Below, piece after piece: positions 42,362 to 50,875 of a stretch of DNA of 64,000 bases; within the stretch, counting starts at the first letter, position 1; every line of letters starts with the position of its first letter. Source of the stretch: Achromobacter sp. B7 (GTDB taxonomy: Bacteria > Pseudomonadota > Gammaproteobacteria > Burkholderiales > Burkholderiaceae_B); assembly GCF_003600685.1 (NCBI RefSeq), contig NZ_CP032084.1, positions 62,001-126,000 of the forward strand, read 5' to 3'. Made by a program: the position numbers and the translations under genes. The notes under the pieces were generated by a model. It was not told the DNA's origin. It saw nothing but the letters and a program-made list of their open reading frames with translations, and did no database searches.

Positions 42362-44389
42362 TTACGCCCCGATCGACACCAGCTCGGCGCCTTCGGTGAC
42401 CTGGTCGCCCACGCCGTAGAACACCTCTTCGACCTTCCCGTCGCCCGGCGCGGAAATGGTGTGCTCCATTTTCATGGCTTCCATCACCAGAAGCGGTTGG
42501 CCCTTTTCGACCGTGTCGCCCGCCTTGACCGAGATCGAGATGATCTTGCCCGGCATCGGCGCGGTCAGGCCGCCGGCATGCTCGCCCTGCGTGTCCTGCG
42601 CGTGCGCCAGCGGGTCGTACAGTTCCAGCACGTGTACGCCGTTGTCGCCAAAGACGTGGGCGCGGTCGGCGTGCAGCACGACGGTGCCGGCGTTTTCATG
42701 GCCGGCCAGCGTAATGCGCAGGCCATAGGCCAGGTTGGGATTCGCGCTGGCATGCGCGCGCCACAGGAACGGCTGCGGACCCGCGCCGGTGTCCAGCGTC
42801 CACGCGCCGCCTTGGCGCGCAACGGTGACGCGGCGCGTCTCGCCGTTGTCCACCCATTGCAGGTGGCGCTGATACTGGCCGCCCAAGCGCCAGCCGTCGC
42901 GTGCGTCCCAAGGGTCGGCGGGGCCTTTGCCGGCAGACGTTGCGTTCGGCTGGGCCAGGCCCTGGCGCACCAGCACGGCGGCCGATGCCAGCGCCAGCGT
43001 GGCGGCGTCGGCGGGCTGCGGTTCGGGCAGCAGCGTGGCGCGCTGGCGTTCGATCAGGCCGGTGTCCAGGTCGGCCGCGGCAAACGCGGTGTCTTTCATC
43101 AGCCGCGACAGGAAGGCCACGTTGGTCTGCACGCCCACGGCCTGCGTTTGCGCCAACGCCTGCAACATGCGCTGGCGGGCCTGGTCGCGGTCGGCGCCAT
43201 GCACGATCAGCTTGGCGATCATGGGGTCATAGAACGGCGTGATCGTGTCGCCCGTGCGCACGCCACCATCGACGCGGATGTCGGCGTTGGCGAACGCGGT
43301 GTGCGGCGGCAGGCCCAGGTAGGCCAGGGTGCCGATCGACGGCAGGAATCCCTTTTCTGGGTTCTCGGCGTAGATGCGGGCCTCGATGGCATGGCCGTTG
43401 ATGCGCAGGTCTTCCTGGCGCGCCGGCAGCGGCTGGCCGGCGGCCACGCGCAGCTGCCATTCCACCAGGTCGTGGCCGGTGATCATTTCCGTGACCGGGT
43501 GTTCGACTTGCAGCCGCGTATTCATTTCCATGAAGTAAAAGCGGCCGTCGGGCTCGGCGATGAATTCCACCGTGCCCGCGCCCACATAGCCCACGGCGCG
43601 CGCGGCGGCCACGGCGGCTTCGCCCATGGCGCGGCGGCGCTCTTCGGTCATGCCGGGGGCGGGGGCTTCTTCGATGACTTTCTGGTGGCGGCGCTGCACC
43701 GAGCAATCGCGTTCAAACAGGTAGACGCAATTGCCCTGCGTGTCCGCGAACACCTGGATTTCAATGTGGCGTGGCTTTTGCAGATAGCGTTCGATCAGCA
43801 CGCGGTCATCGCCAAAGCTGGATGCCGCTTCGCGTTGGCAAGAGGCCAGCGCGTCCAGGAATGCACCGGACGATTCCACGACGCGCATGCCCTTGCCGCC
43901 GCCGCCCGCGCTGGCCTTGATCAGCACGGGGTAGCCGATGCCGTCCGCCTGCGTCTTCAGGAATTGCGGGTCCTGGTTGTCGCCGTGATAGCCGGGCACC
44001 AGCGGCACGCCGGCTTTTTCCATCAGCGATTTGGCGGCCGACTTGCTGCCCATGGCGGCAATGGCGGATGCCGGCGGGCCCACGAACGCGATGCCGGCCT
44101 TTTCAGCGGCTTGCGCGAACGCTTCGTTTTCCGACAAGAAGCCATACCCCGGGTGGATGGCGCCCGCGCCGGTGTCGCGCGCGGCTTGCAGGATGGCGTC
44201 GGCGCGCAGATAGCTGGCGCGCGGTTCCGATCCGCCGATGTACACGGCTTGATCGCAAGCGGCCACGTGGCGCGCGTTGGCGTCCGCATCCGAATAGACG
44301 GCGACGGTGCGGATGCCCATGCGGCGGGCAGTGGCGGCGACGCGGCAGGCGATCTCGCCGCGATTGGCAATCAGCAAAGTGTCGAACAT
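42362..44389 (-). CDS. mccA: Methylcrotonyl-CoA carboxylase, biotin-carrying alpha subunit
   Basis: A 675-residue biotin carboxylase/carrier fusion. It opens with LLIANRGEIACRV, the start of the biotin carboxylase domain. It has the glycine-rich ATP loop 'KASAGGGGKGMR' near 160, 'MNTRLQVEHPVTE' near 290, and a C-terminal biotinyl domain with EAMKMEH near 640, whose lysine carries biotin. Pairing with the adjacent 535-residue carboxyltransferase and isovaleryl-CoA dehydrogenase makes the leucine-pathway enzyme most likely; geranyl- or propionyl-CoA carboxylases share the design. The ATG at 44389 has AGGA upstream; an ATG at 44398 is also possible. Its product carboxylates 3-methylcrotonyl-CoA in leucine breakdown (liuD in Pseudomonas). 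Confidence 0.93.
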   Translation of the reverse strand: MFDTLLIANRGEIACRVAATARRMGIRTVAVYSDADANARHVAACDQAVYIGGSEPRASYLRADAILQAARDTGAGAIHPGYGFLSENEAFAQAAEKAGIAFVGPPASAIAAMGSKSAAKSLMEKAGVPLVPGYHGDNQDPQFLKTQADGIGYPVLIKASAGGGGKGMRVVESSGAFLDALASCQREAASSFGDDRVLIERYLQKPRHIEIQVFADTQGNCVYLFERDCSVQRRHQKVIEEAPAPGMTEERRRAMGEAAVAAARAVGYVGAGTVEFIAEPDGRFYFMEMNTRLQVEHPVTEMITGHDLVEWQLRVAAGQPLPARQEDLRINGHAIEARIYAENPEKGFLPSIGTLAYLGLPPHTAFANADIRVDGGVRTGDTITPFYDPMIAKLIVHGADRDQARQRMLQALAQTQAVGVQTNVAFLSRLMKDTAFAAADLDTGLIERQRATLLPEPQPADAATLALASAAVLVRQGLAQPNATSAGKGPADPWDARDGWRLGGQYQRHLQWVDNGETRRVTVARQGGAWTLDTGAGPQPFLWRAHASANPNLAYGLRITLAGHENAGTVVLHADRAHVFGDNGVHVLELYDPLAHAQDTQGEHAGGLTAPMPGKIISISVKAGDTVEKGQPLLVMEAMKMEHTISAPGDGKVEEVFYGVGDQVTEGAELVSIGA

Positions 44390-44460
44390 GAATGTCATCC
44401 TGGCTGTAATTCTTCTTGAACTGCAAGCGCTGCGGTAAGGGGCGCGATGGGGCCGATGCC

Positions 44461-46068
44461 CTACATGCGGAAGACGCCGAACCGCGTGTCTTCGATGGGC
44501 GCGTTCAGCGCGGCCGACAGCGCCAGCCCCAGCACGCGGCGCGTGTCGGCGGGCGCGATGATGCCGTCGTCCCACAGCCGCGCGGTGGCGTAGTACGGAT
44601 GGCCTTCGTGTTCGTACTGTTCGCGGATGGGCGCCTTGAACGCGGCTTCTTCGTCGGCCGACCACTGGCCGCCGCGTGCTTCGATGCCGTCGCGCTTGAC
44701 GGTGGCCAGCACGCTGGCGGCCTGCTCGCCGCCCATGACGGAGATGCGGGCGTTGGGCCACATGAACAGCATGCGCGGTGAATAGGCGCGACCGCACATG
44801 CCGTAGTTGCCGGCGCCGAACGAGCCGCCGATCAGCACGGTGAACTTGGGCACGGCGGCGGTGGCCACCGCCGTCACCATCTTGGCGCCGTGGCGCGCGA
44901 TGCCTTCGTTTTCGTACTTGCGGCCGACCATGAAGCCGGTGATGTTCTGCAGGAACACCAGCGGAATCTTGCGCTGCGCGCACAGTTCGATAAAGTGCGC
45001 GCCCTTTTGCGCCGACTCTGAAAACAGGATGCCGTTGTTGGCGACGATGCCCACGGGAATGCCCTGGATATGCGCAAAGCCGGTCACCAGCGTGGGGCCG
45101 AAGCGCGCCTTGAATTCATCGAACTCCGAGCCGTCCACGATGCGCGCGATGACTTCGCGCACGTCATAGGGCTTGCGCGTGTCGGCGGGAATGATGCCGT
45201 TCAGTTCGCTGGGGTCGTAGCGCGGTTCGCGCGGCGCGATGGTGGCCAGTTGCGCGGGCTTCTTGCGATTGAGCCGCGCGACGGCGTTGCGCGCCAGTTG
45301 CAGCGCGTGCATGTCGTTGGCGGCCAGGTGGTCCACCACGCCGGACAGGCGCGTGTGCACGTCGCCGCCGCCCAGGTCCTCGGCGCTGACTTCTTCGCCC
45401 GTGGCCGCCTTTACCAGCGGTGGGCCGCCCAGGAAGATGGTGCCCTGGTTCTTCACGATGATGGATTCATCGCTCATGGCGGGCACGTAGGCGCCGCCGG
45501 CGGTGCACGAGCCCATCACCACGGCGATCTGCGAAATGCCCTGCGCGGACATCTGCGCCTGGTTGTAGAAGATGCGGCCGAAGTGTTCGCGGTCGGGGAA
45601 CACTTCGTCTTGCTGCGGCAAGTTGGCGCCGCCCGAATCCACCAGGTAGACGCAGGGCAGATGGTTTTGCGCCGCGATTTCCTGTGCACGCAGGTGCTTC
45701 TTGACGGTCATCGGGTAGTACGTGCCGCCCTTGACGGTGGCGTCGTTGCAGACGATGACGCATTCGGTGCCCGACACACGCCCGATGCCGGTGATGACGC
45801 CCGCGCCGGGCGCCTCTCCGTCGTACATGCCGTGCGCCGCCATGGGCGACAGTTCCAGGAACGGGGTGCCCGGATCGATCAGGTTTTCGACGCGGTCGCG
45901 TGGCAGCAGCTTGCCGCGCGCCACGTGCTTGGCGCGCGCGGCTTCACTGCCGCCCAGCGCGGTCTGCGCCAGTTTCTGATTCAGATCGTCCAGCTGCGCC
46001 TGCATGGCGCGCGCGTTATCGGTGTAGTCCTGCGACCGCGGATTGATGCGGGATTCGATGATGGGCAT
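44461..46068 (-). CDS. mccB: Methylcrotonyl-CoA carboxylase, carboxyltransferase beta subunit
   Basis: A 535-residue acyl-CoA carboxyltransferase, exactly the usual length of MccB. '[22 protein letters not shown]' is the family N-terminus. Two crotonase-like halves follow, with '[31 protein letters not shown]' and '[41 protein letters not shown]' as the strongest family motifs. It transfers CO2 from biotin to 3-methylcrotonyl-CoA. The gene starts 255 bp after the thiolase stop, with a terminator-like hairpin in between, and is followed 71 bp later by mccA. The enoyl-CoA hydratase gene commonly found between these two is missing. Confidence 0.95.
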   Translation of the reverse strand: MPIIESRINPRSQDYTDNARAMQAQLDDLNQKLAQTALGGSEAARAKHVARGKLLPRDRVENLIDPGTPFLELSPMAAHGMYDGEAPGAGVITGIGRVSGTECVIVCNDATVKGGTYYPMTVKKHLRAQEIAAQNHLPCVYLVDSGGANLPQQDEVFPDREHFGRIFYNQAQMSAQGISQIAVVMGSCTAGGAYVPAMSDESIIVKNQGTIFLGGPPLVKAATGEEVSAEDLGGGDVHTRLSGVVDHLAANDMHALQLARNAVARLNRKKPAQLATIAPREPRYDPSELNGIIPADTRKPYDVREVIARIVDGSEFDEFKARFGPTLVTGFAHIQGIPVGIVANNGILFSESAQKGAHFIELCAQRKIPLVFLQNITGFMVGRKYENEGIARHGAKMVTAVATAAVPKFTVLIGGSFGAGNYGMCGRAYSPRMLFMWPNARISVMGGEQAASVLATVKRDGIEARGGQWSADEEAAFKAPIREQYEHEGHPYYATARLWDDGIIAPADTRRVLGLALSAALNAPIEDTRFGVFRM

Positions 46069-46250
46069 GGGGTTCCACCCGTCCTGCGTGATTGGAATTT
46101 GAAGGCGCTCTGGTCGAGCGGTTTGTCTCTGCTTCCCGGTGGGCCGGGCATTCTTGTCGAATGGGTTTTCGTTGCGGCTTTCCCGGCATGACCCGCGACT
46201 CGTGGTCGCGTCCGGAAGACATACAAGAAAGGCGCGGCGAAAAACCAATC

Positions 46251-46276
46251 GGGAGACGGAGATGATTCCGTCTCCC
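46251..46276 (-). terminator. Terminator-like hairpin between thiolase gene and mccB
   Basis: A perfect 10-bp stem (GGGAGACGGA / TCCGTCTCCC) with a 6-nt loop. On the minus strand GATTGG and then TTTTT follow, so the T-run is a few bases late. It could end or attenuate the ivd-aceK-thiolase transcript before mccBA. The rest of the 255-bp gap (46069-46323) shows no gene; mccB probably has a promoter there. Confidence 0.65.
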
Positions 46277-46287
46277 TGGTCGTGGTT

Positions 46288-46323
46288 CAGGCCGTGATTT
46301 AGGCCATGACTTAGGCCACGTAC
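46288..46323. repeat. 12-bp direct repeats directly after the thiolase stop
   Basis: Three abutting units: CAGGCCGTGATT (46288-46299), TAGGCCATGACT (46300-46311) and TAGGCCACGTAC (46312-46323). The fourth, less similar copy contains the thiolase stop codon. On the minus strand each unit brings a GGCCTAA or GGCCTGA, so the stop-codon region looks duplicated several times. Confidence 0.8.
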
Positions 46324-47505
46324 TTAGACCATTTCGATAGCCATCGCCACGGCTTCACCGCCGCCGATGCACAGCGTGGCAACGCCGCGCTTGCCGCCGG
46401 TCTTGCGCAATGCGCCGACCAGCGTGGCCATCAGGCGCGCGCCCGATGCCCCGATGGGGTGGCCCAGGGCGGTGGCGCCGCCATGCACGTTGACCTTGTC
46501 GTGCGGCAGCTTGAAGTCGTTCATGGCGGCCATGGTGACCACCGCGAAGGCTTCGTTGATTTCGTACAGGTCCACGTCCTCGGCCTTCCAGCCGGTCTTG
46601 GCGAACAGGTTTTTCAGCGCGCCAACCGGCGCGGTGGTGAACCAGCCCGGCTCTTGCGAATGCTGGCTGTGGCCGACGATGCGGGCCAGCGGCTTGACGC
46701 CGAGTTTTTCGGCGGTAGACGCGCGCATCAGCACCATCGCGGCGGCGCCGTCGGAAATCGACGACGAGTTGGCGGCGGTGATGGTGCCGTCTTTCTTGAA
46801 GGCGGGCTTGAGCGTGGGAATCTTTTCCGGCATGGCCTTGGTGGGGGCTTCGTCGGTGTCGATCACCGTGTCGCCCTTGCGGCCGGCAACGGTAACGGGC
46901 GCGATTTCCCACTTGAAGCTGCCGTCTTCGGTGGCGGCGCGGGCGCGGCGCAGCGATTCCAGCGAGAAAGCATCCTGCTGTTCACGCGTGAATTCGTACT
47001 TCGCGGCGCAGTCTTCGGCGAACACGCCCATGGCCTTGCCCTTGTCGTAGGCATCTTCCAGGCCGTCCAGCGCCATGTGGTCATACACGGTGTTGTGGCC
47101 GAAGCGGTAGCCCTGGCGTGCCTTGAGCAGCAAGTACGGCGCGTTGCTCATGCTTTCCTGGCCACCCGCCACCACCACCTGCGCGCTGCCGGCAGCCAGC
47201 AGGTCGTGGCCGAACATGGCTGCCTTCAGGCCTGAACCGCACACCTTGTGGATCGTGGTGCATGCCACGCCCAGCGGCAGGCCGGCACCCAGCGCCGCCT
47301 GGCGCGCGGGCGCCTGGCCCTGGCCGGCTTGCAGCACGTTGCCCATGATGACTTCGTCGACCTGGTCCGGCTTGATGCCGGCGCGTTCGATGGCGGCCTT
47401 GATGGCCACCGAACCCAGCTCATGCGCGGCCAGGCCGGACAGGCTGCCCAGCATGCCGCCCATGGGGGTGCGGGCGATGGAAACGATAACGATGGGATCT
47501 GACAT
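46324..47505 (-). CDS. Acetyl-CoA C-acetyltransferase (thiolase)
   Basis: A 393-residue thiolase. The acyl-binding nucleophile Cys89 lies in HKVCGSGLKA, the catalytic His in GGATALGHPIGASG near 350, and the second Cys in TLCIGGGEA near 380. The size and 'NEAFAVVTMAAM' motif fit acetoacetyl-CoA thiolases that act in fatty acid, ketone or leucine catabolism. Here it would cleave acetoacetyl-CoA, the end product of the leucine route, into acetyl-CoA. An AGGAG site precedes the ATG. The stop of aceK lies 3 bp upstream of the ATG, showing cotranscription. Confidence 0.93.
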   Translation of the reverse strand: MSDPIVIVSIARTPMGGMLGSLSGLAAHELGSVAIKAAIERAGIKPDQVDEVIMGNVLQAGQGQAPARQAALGAGLPLGVACTTIHKVCGSGLKAAMFGHDLLAAGSAQVVVAGGQESMSNAPYLLLKARQGYRFGHNTVYDHMALDGLEDAYDKGKAMGVFAEDCAAKYEFTREQQDAFSLESLRRARAATEDGSFKWEIAPVTVAGRKGDTVIDTDEAPTKAMPEKIPTLKPAFKKDGTITAANSSSISDGAAAMVLMRASTAEKLGVKPLARIVGHSQHSQEPGWFTTAPVGALKNLFAKTGWKAEDVDLYEINEAFAVVTMAAMNDFKLPHDKVNVHGGATALGHPIGASGARLMATLVGALRKTGGKRGVATLCIGGGEAVAMAIEMV

Positions 47506-47507
47506 GA

Positions 47508-49418
47508 CTAACTCCTGTGGGGGTCGGGACAGCGTCTGGGTGTCGGCGCTGCGCGGTCGCCAGAAAGGCGTGCCGGACGCAGGCGTCTGTCCGTATCGTA
47601 AGGGAAAAATTCTTCAATACGGCCCTGCGCCACTTGGGCGCGGCAGGCTTGCCACCAGTCCGGTTCCAGCAGGTCGGCATGGTGACGCATGAAGGCGCCG
47701 CGCACGCGCGCGTCGCCCAGCAGGAAGCGGCCGAATTCTTCGGGAAATACGTCGTTCGGTCCGATGGCGTACCAGGGTTCGGACGCCATTTCCGCTTCTT
47801 CGTTGGGAGCCGGCGGAATGCGCCGGAAATTCATCTCGGTCATGCGCTGGATTTCGTCGTAGTCATAAAAGACGACGCGGCCCAGGCGCGTCACGCCGAA
47901 GTTCTTGTAAAGCATGTCGCCGGGGAAGATATTGGCGGCGGCCAACTGGCGGATGGCGTCGCCGTATTCACGCACGGCGGGGTCCAGCAAGGCGTCGGAG
48001 GCCTGGCGCAGATAGATATTGAGCGGCGTCATCCGCCGTTCGATGTAGACGTGGCGGATGACGACCGTGTCGGCCGTTTCTTCGATCAGGCTGGGCACCA
48101 GGCGGCGCAGTTCGTCCAGCAAGGCGGGCGCGAAGCGGCTGCGCGGCAACGCCACCTGCGAATACTCCCAGGTATCGGCCATGCGGCCCACACGGTCATG
48201 CAGCTTGACCATCTGGTACTTGCGCCGCACGGTGGCGTGATCCATGCCGTCTTTGTCGATGCGGTCCTTGATGAGCTTGAACACATAGGGATAGGACGGC
48301 AACGTGAACACGCACATCACCATGCCCTTGATGCCGGGCGCAATGTCGAAGGCGTCGCGCGAATGGGCCAGGTGATGCAGGAAGTCGCGGTAGAACAGCG
48401 TCTTGCCCTGCTTTTGCAGGCCGATCATGGTGTAGAGCTCGGCCTTGGGCTTGCGCGGCAACAGGCTGGCCAGGAAGTTCACCACGGCGGCCGGCGTTTC
48501 CATGTCGACCAGGAAATAGGCGCGTGTGAAGCTGAACAGCGTGCTCAGGTCGTCGGCGCCCAGCAGCAGCGCGTCCAGCGTGACCTGGCCCGCCGGGTTG
48601 CGCGTCAGCGCCACGGCAAAGGGGTAGACGGTGGTCTGGTTGATCAGGCGGCCGACGATGTAGGCGCCCTTGTTGCGAAAGAACAGCGAGCCCAGCGCAT
48701 GGATCTGGCAATCGCTGGCGATTCGCCGGCCCACGTGGCGCGGCAGCAGCGTGCGCAATTGCGCGACGGCGGCGCGCGCCAGCATGCGCGTATCGCGCGG
48801 CAGGTCTTCGAAAGGCAGCGCCAGGCCGAAGTCGGCCACCATGCGGATCAGGCTTTTTTCCAGGCCGTCGGTTGCCGGGTAATACACCCGGTACGACGGC
48901 GTGCTGCTGTCCAGATAGTCGGTGGCAACGGCGGGCCGAACGAACAGGAAATCGTTGTGGAAATAGTCGCGGTGCAACAGGCGGCACGAGACCGAATTGA
49001 AGAAGGTCTCGGCGCATTCTGGCTGCTTGTGCTCGCCCAGCAGGCCCACGAATTCCTGCTTGATCTGTTGCCAGTAGGCGGTCTGGGCGCCGGTCAGGGC
49101 GGGTACGGCCGCGCCGTTGCCGTTGGCGTTGCCGTTGTGGCCCGGGATGTCGTCCAGCGCGCCTTCCGGGCGGCCGCGCAGCACCGCTTCCAGCTGCGTG
49201 GCGCATTCGCGCACACGCATGTCGTAGTACTCGATGCGTTCGCGCGACAGGTGCTGGATGCCGTGCCAGTCGCCCGATTCGAACAGCGCCTTGGCCCGCT
49301 GCGCGCTGTAGCGAAACAGCGCGTAGTGGCGGTCAAACCCGGCCAGGATGATCCGCGCCACGTCCAGCGCCGAGGGCCCCGGGGCGGGGGCCTGCTCGAT
49401 ATGCTGGACATCGGACAT
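47508..49418 (-). CDS. aceK: Isocitrate dehydrogenase kinase/phosphatase
   Basis: A 636-residue bifunctional AceK. Family-specific stretches are 'FFNSVSCRLLHRDYFHNDFLFVRPAV', 'GIKGMVMCVFTLPSYPYVFKLIKDRI' (the ATP-lysine region), 'MADTWEYSQVALPRSRF' and 'DMLYKNFGVTRLGRVVFYDYDEI' (the DYD metal motif). The enzyme phosphorylates isocitrate dehydrogenase to send carbon through the glyoxylate bypass and reverses this on richer carbon. Compared with E. coli AceK (578 residues) it has a Gly/Asn-rich insert near residue 95 and a 25-residue Arg/Pro-rich tail. An ATG three codons upstream (49427) is an alternative. It sits between the isovaleryl-CoA dehydrogenase and thiolase genes on the same strand, which links bypass control to growth on leucine-derived acetyl-CoA. 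Confidence 0.95.
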   Translation of the reverse strand: MSDVQHIEQAPAPGPSALDVARIILAGFDRHYALFRYSAQRAKALFESGDWHGIQHLSRERIEYYDMRVRECATQLEAVLRGRPEGALDDIPGHNGNANGNGAAVPALTGAQTAYWQQIKQEFVGLLGEHKQPECAETFFNSVSCRLLHRDYFHNDFLFVRPAVATDYLDSSTPSYRVYYPATDGLEKSLIRMVADFGLALPFEDLPRDTRMLARAAVAQLRTLLPRHVGRRIASDCQIHALGSLFFRNKGAYIVGRLINQTTVYPFAVALTRNPAGQVTLDALLLGADDLSTLFSFTRAYFLVDMETPAAVVNFLASLLPRKPKAELYTMIGLQKQGKTLFYRDFLHHLAHSRDAFDIAPGIKGMVMCVFTLPSYPYVFKLIKDRIDKDGMDHATVRRKYQMVKLHDRVGRMADTWEYSQVALPRSRFAPALLDELRRLVPSLIEETADTVVIRHVYIERRMTPLNIYLRQASDALLDPAVREYGDAIRQLAAANIFPGDMLYKNFGVTRLGRVVFYDYDEIQRMTEMNFRRIPPAPNEEAEMASEPWYAIGPNDVFPEEFGRFLLGDARVRGAFMRHHADLLEPDWWQACRAQVAQGRIEEFFPYDTDRRLRPARLSGDRAAPTPRRCPDPHRS

Positions 49419-49449
49419 GCGGATCATGGTGGGGCGCTCGGCCGGCGTG

Positions 49450-50628
49450 TCAGGCGGTTTCGTTGAACAGTTCGCGGCCGATCAGCATGCGGCGGATTTC
49501 GCTGGTGCCCGCGCCAATTTCATACAGCTTGGCGTCGCGCCACAGGCGCCCCACCGGGTATTCGTTGATGTAGCCGTTGCCGCCCAGGATCTGCACGCCT
49601 TCGCCCGCCATCCACGTGGCCTTCTCGGCCGTGTACAGGATCAATGCGGCGCAGTCCTTGCGCACCTGGCGCACGTGTTCGGCGCCCAGTTTGTCCAGGT
49701 TCTTGCCGACCTGGTAGCAGAAGGCGCGGCTGGCTTGCAGCGTGGTGTACAGGTCGGCGACCTTGCCCTGGATCAGCTGGAATTCGCCGATGGCCTGGCC
49801 AAACTGCTTGCGGTCATGGATGTAGGGCACGACCACGTCCATCACGGCCTGCATGATGCCCAGCGGGCCGCCGGACAAGACGGCGCGTTCGTAGTCCAGC
49901 CCGCTCATCAGCACCTTGACGCCGCCGTTGACCTGGCCCAGCACGTTTTCTTCGGGGATTTCGCAGTCCTGGAACACGAGTTCACCCGTGTGGCTGCCGC
50001 GCATGCCCAGCTTGTCCAGCTTTTGCGCCACCGAAAAGCCCTTGAAGCCTTTTTCGACCAGGAAGGCGGTGATGCCGCGCTGGTGGGCCTCGGGGTCGGT
50101 CTTGGCGTAGACCACCAGTGTGTCGGCGTCGGGGCCGTTGGTGATCCACATCTTGGTGCCGTTCAGCACGTAGCGGTCGCCCTTCTTGTCGGCGCGCAGT
50201 TTCATGCTGACCACGTCCGAGCCGGCGCCCGGTTCGCTCATGGCCAAGGCGCCCACGTGTTCGCCGGAGATCAGCTTGGGCAGGTACTTGGCCTTTTGTG
50301 CGGCCGTGCCGTTGCGGTTGATCTGGTTCACGCACAGGTTCGAGTGCGCGCCGTATGACAGGCCGACCGAGGCGCTGGCGCGCGAGATTTCTTCCATCAC
50401 CACCATATGGGCCAGGTAGCCCATGTTGGCGCCGCCGTATTCTTCGTCGGCCGTCATGCCCAGCACGCCAAGCTCACCGAATTTGCGCCAAAGGTCCATC
50501 GGGAACTGGTCGCTGCGATCCACCTCGGCAGCGCGCGGAGCGATCTCGGCCTGCGCAAAATTGCGCACGGCGTCGCGCAGCATGTCCAGGTCTTCGCCCA
50601 GGTCGAAGTTCAGGCCGGGAAGGTTCAT
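49450..50628 (-). CDS. ivd: Isovaleryl-CoA dehydrogenase
   Basis: A 392-residue acyl-CoA dehydrogenase. Characteristic strings are '[24 protein letters not shown]', '[16 protein letters not shown]', '[21 protein letters not shown]' and '[22 protein letters not shown]', which together point to the isovaleryl-specific branch. The catalytic base in this branch lies in the helix before the '[14 protein letters not shown]' region ('[10 protein letters not shown]'), not in the C-terminal loop. FAD enzyme; it converts isovaleryl-CoA to 3-methylcrotonyl-CoA in leucine degradation (liuA). GGAG precedes the ATG. A LiuR-type operator lies 128 bp upstream. It is the first gene of the unit ivd-aceK-thiolase. 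Confidence 0.95.
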   Translation of the reverse strand: MNLPGLNFDLGEDLDMLRDAVRNFAQAEIAPRAAEVDRSDQFPMDLWRKFGELGVLGMTADEEYGGANMGYLAHMVVMEEISRASASVGLSYGAHSNLCVNQINRNGTAAQKAKYLPKLISGEHVGALAMSEPGAGSDVVSMKLRADKKGDRYVLNGTKMWITNGPDADTLVVYAKTDPEAHQRGITAFLVEKGFKGFSVAQKLDKLGMRGSHTGELVFQDCEIPEENVLGQVNGGVKVLMSGLDYERAVLSGGPLGIMQAVMDVVVPYIHDRKQFGQAIGEFQLIQGKVADLYTTLQASRAFCYQVGKNLDKLGAEHVRQVRKDCAALILYTAEKATWMAGEGVQILGGNGYINEYPVGRLWRDAKLYEIGAGTSEIRRMLIGRELFNETA

Positions 50629-50755
50629 CGATGTCTCCGTGATAGTGGGTGCTTACATTCTTATGGGCGCCTGTGGCCAGCGCCGTGCCGCCATCGTGTG
50701 GCTCATCATGCGCCGATCCGGTGTCGCCGCGCAATGATGCACCGCAAATATTACG

Positions 50756-50771
50756 TTTACGTAAACGTAAA
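50756..50771. promoter_or_regulatory. LiuR-type operator in the ivd / amidohydrolase region
   Basis: TTTACGT-AA-ACGTAAA, with TT following, lies in the 247-bp gap between the divergent ivd and amidohydrolase genes. It is embedded in a perfect 20-bp palindrome (50751-50770). The same 18 bases recur exactly in front of the MerR-family gene liuR. The pattern fits the operator described for LiuR, the MerR-type regulator of branched-chain amino acid catabolism in proteobacteria. Confidence 0.85.
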
Positions 50772-50875
50772 TTGGAGTCGGGTTATCCCTAGGAATTTGC
50801 CGCTTTCATGGGGAAGAACGCTGTTTACTATGCCTGCCTGTCCCCCGAATTTGCCTGACCGAAGCGGAGTGTGCC

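Noticed and set aside
42299..44419. A 706-codon open frame antisense to mccA
   Set aside because: Shadow of a highly GC-biased gene; mccA is a clear complete biotin carboxylase on the other strand.
44390..44983. N-terminal extension of mccA into mccB
   Set aside because: Arg/His-rich and overlapping the C-terminus of mccB; the biotin carboxylase domain begins at the chosen ATG.
47517..49466. A 649-codon open frame antisense to aceK
   Set aside because: AceK is full-length with family motifs throughout; the antisense frame shows no known motif.
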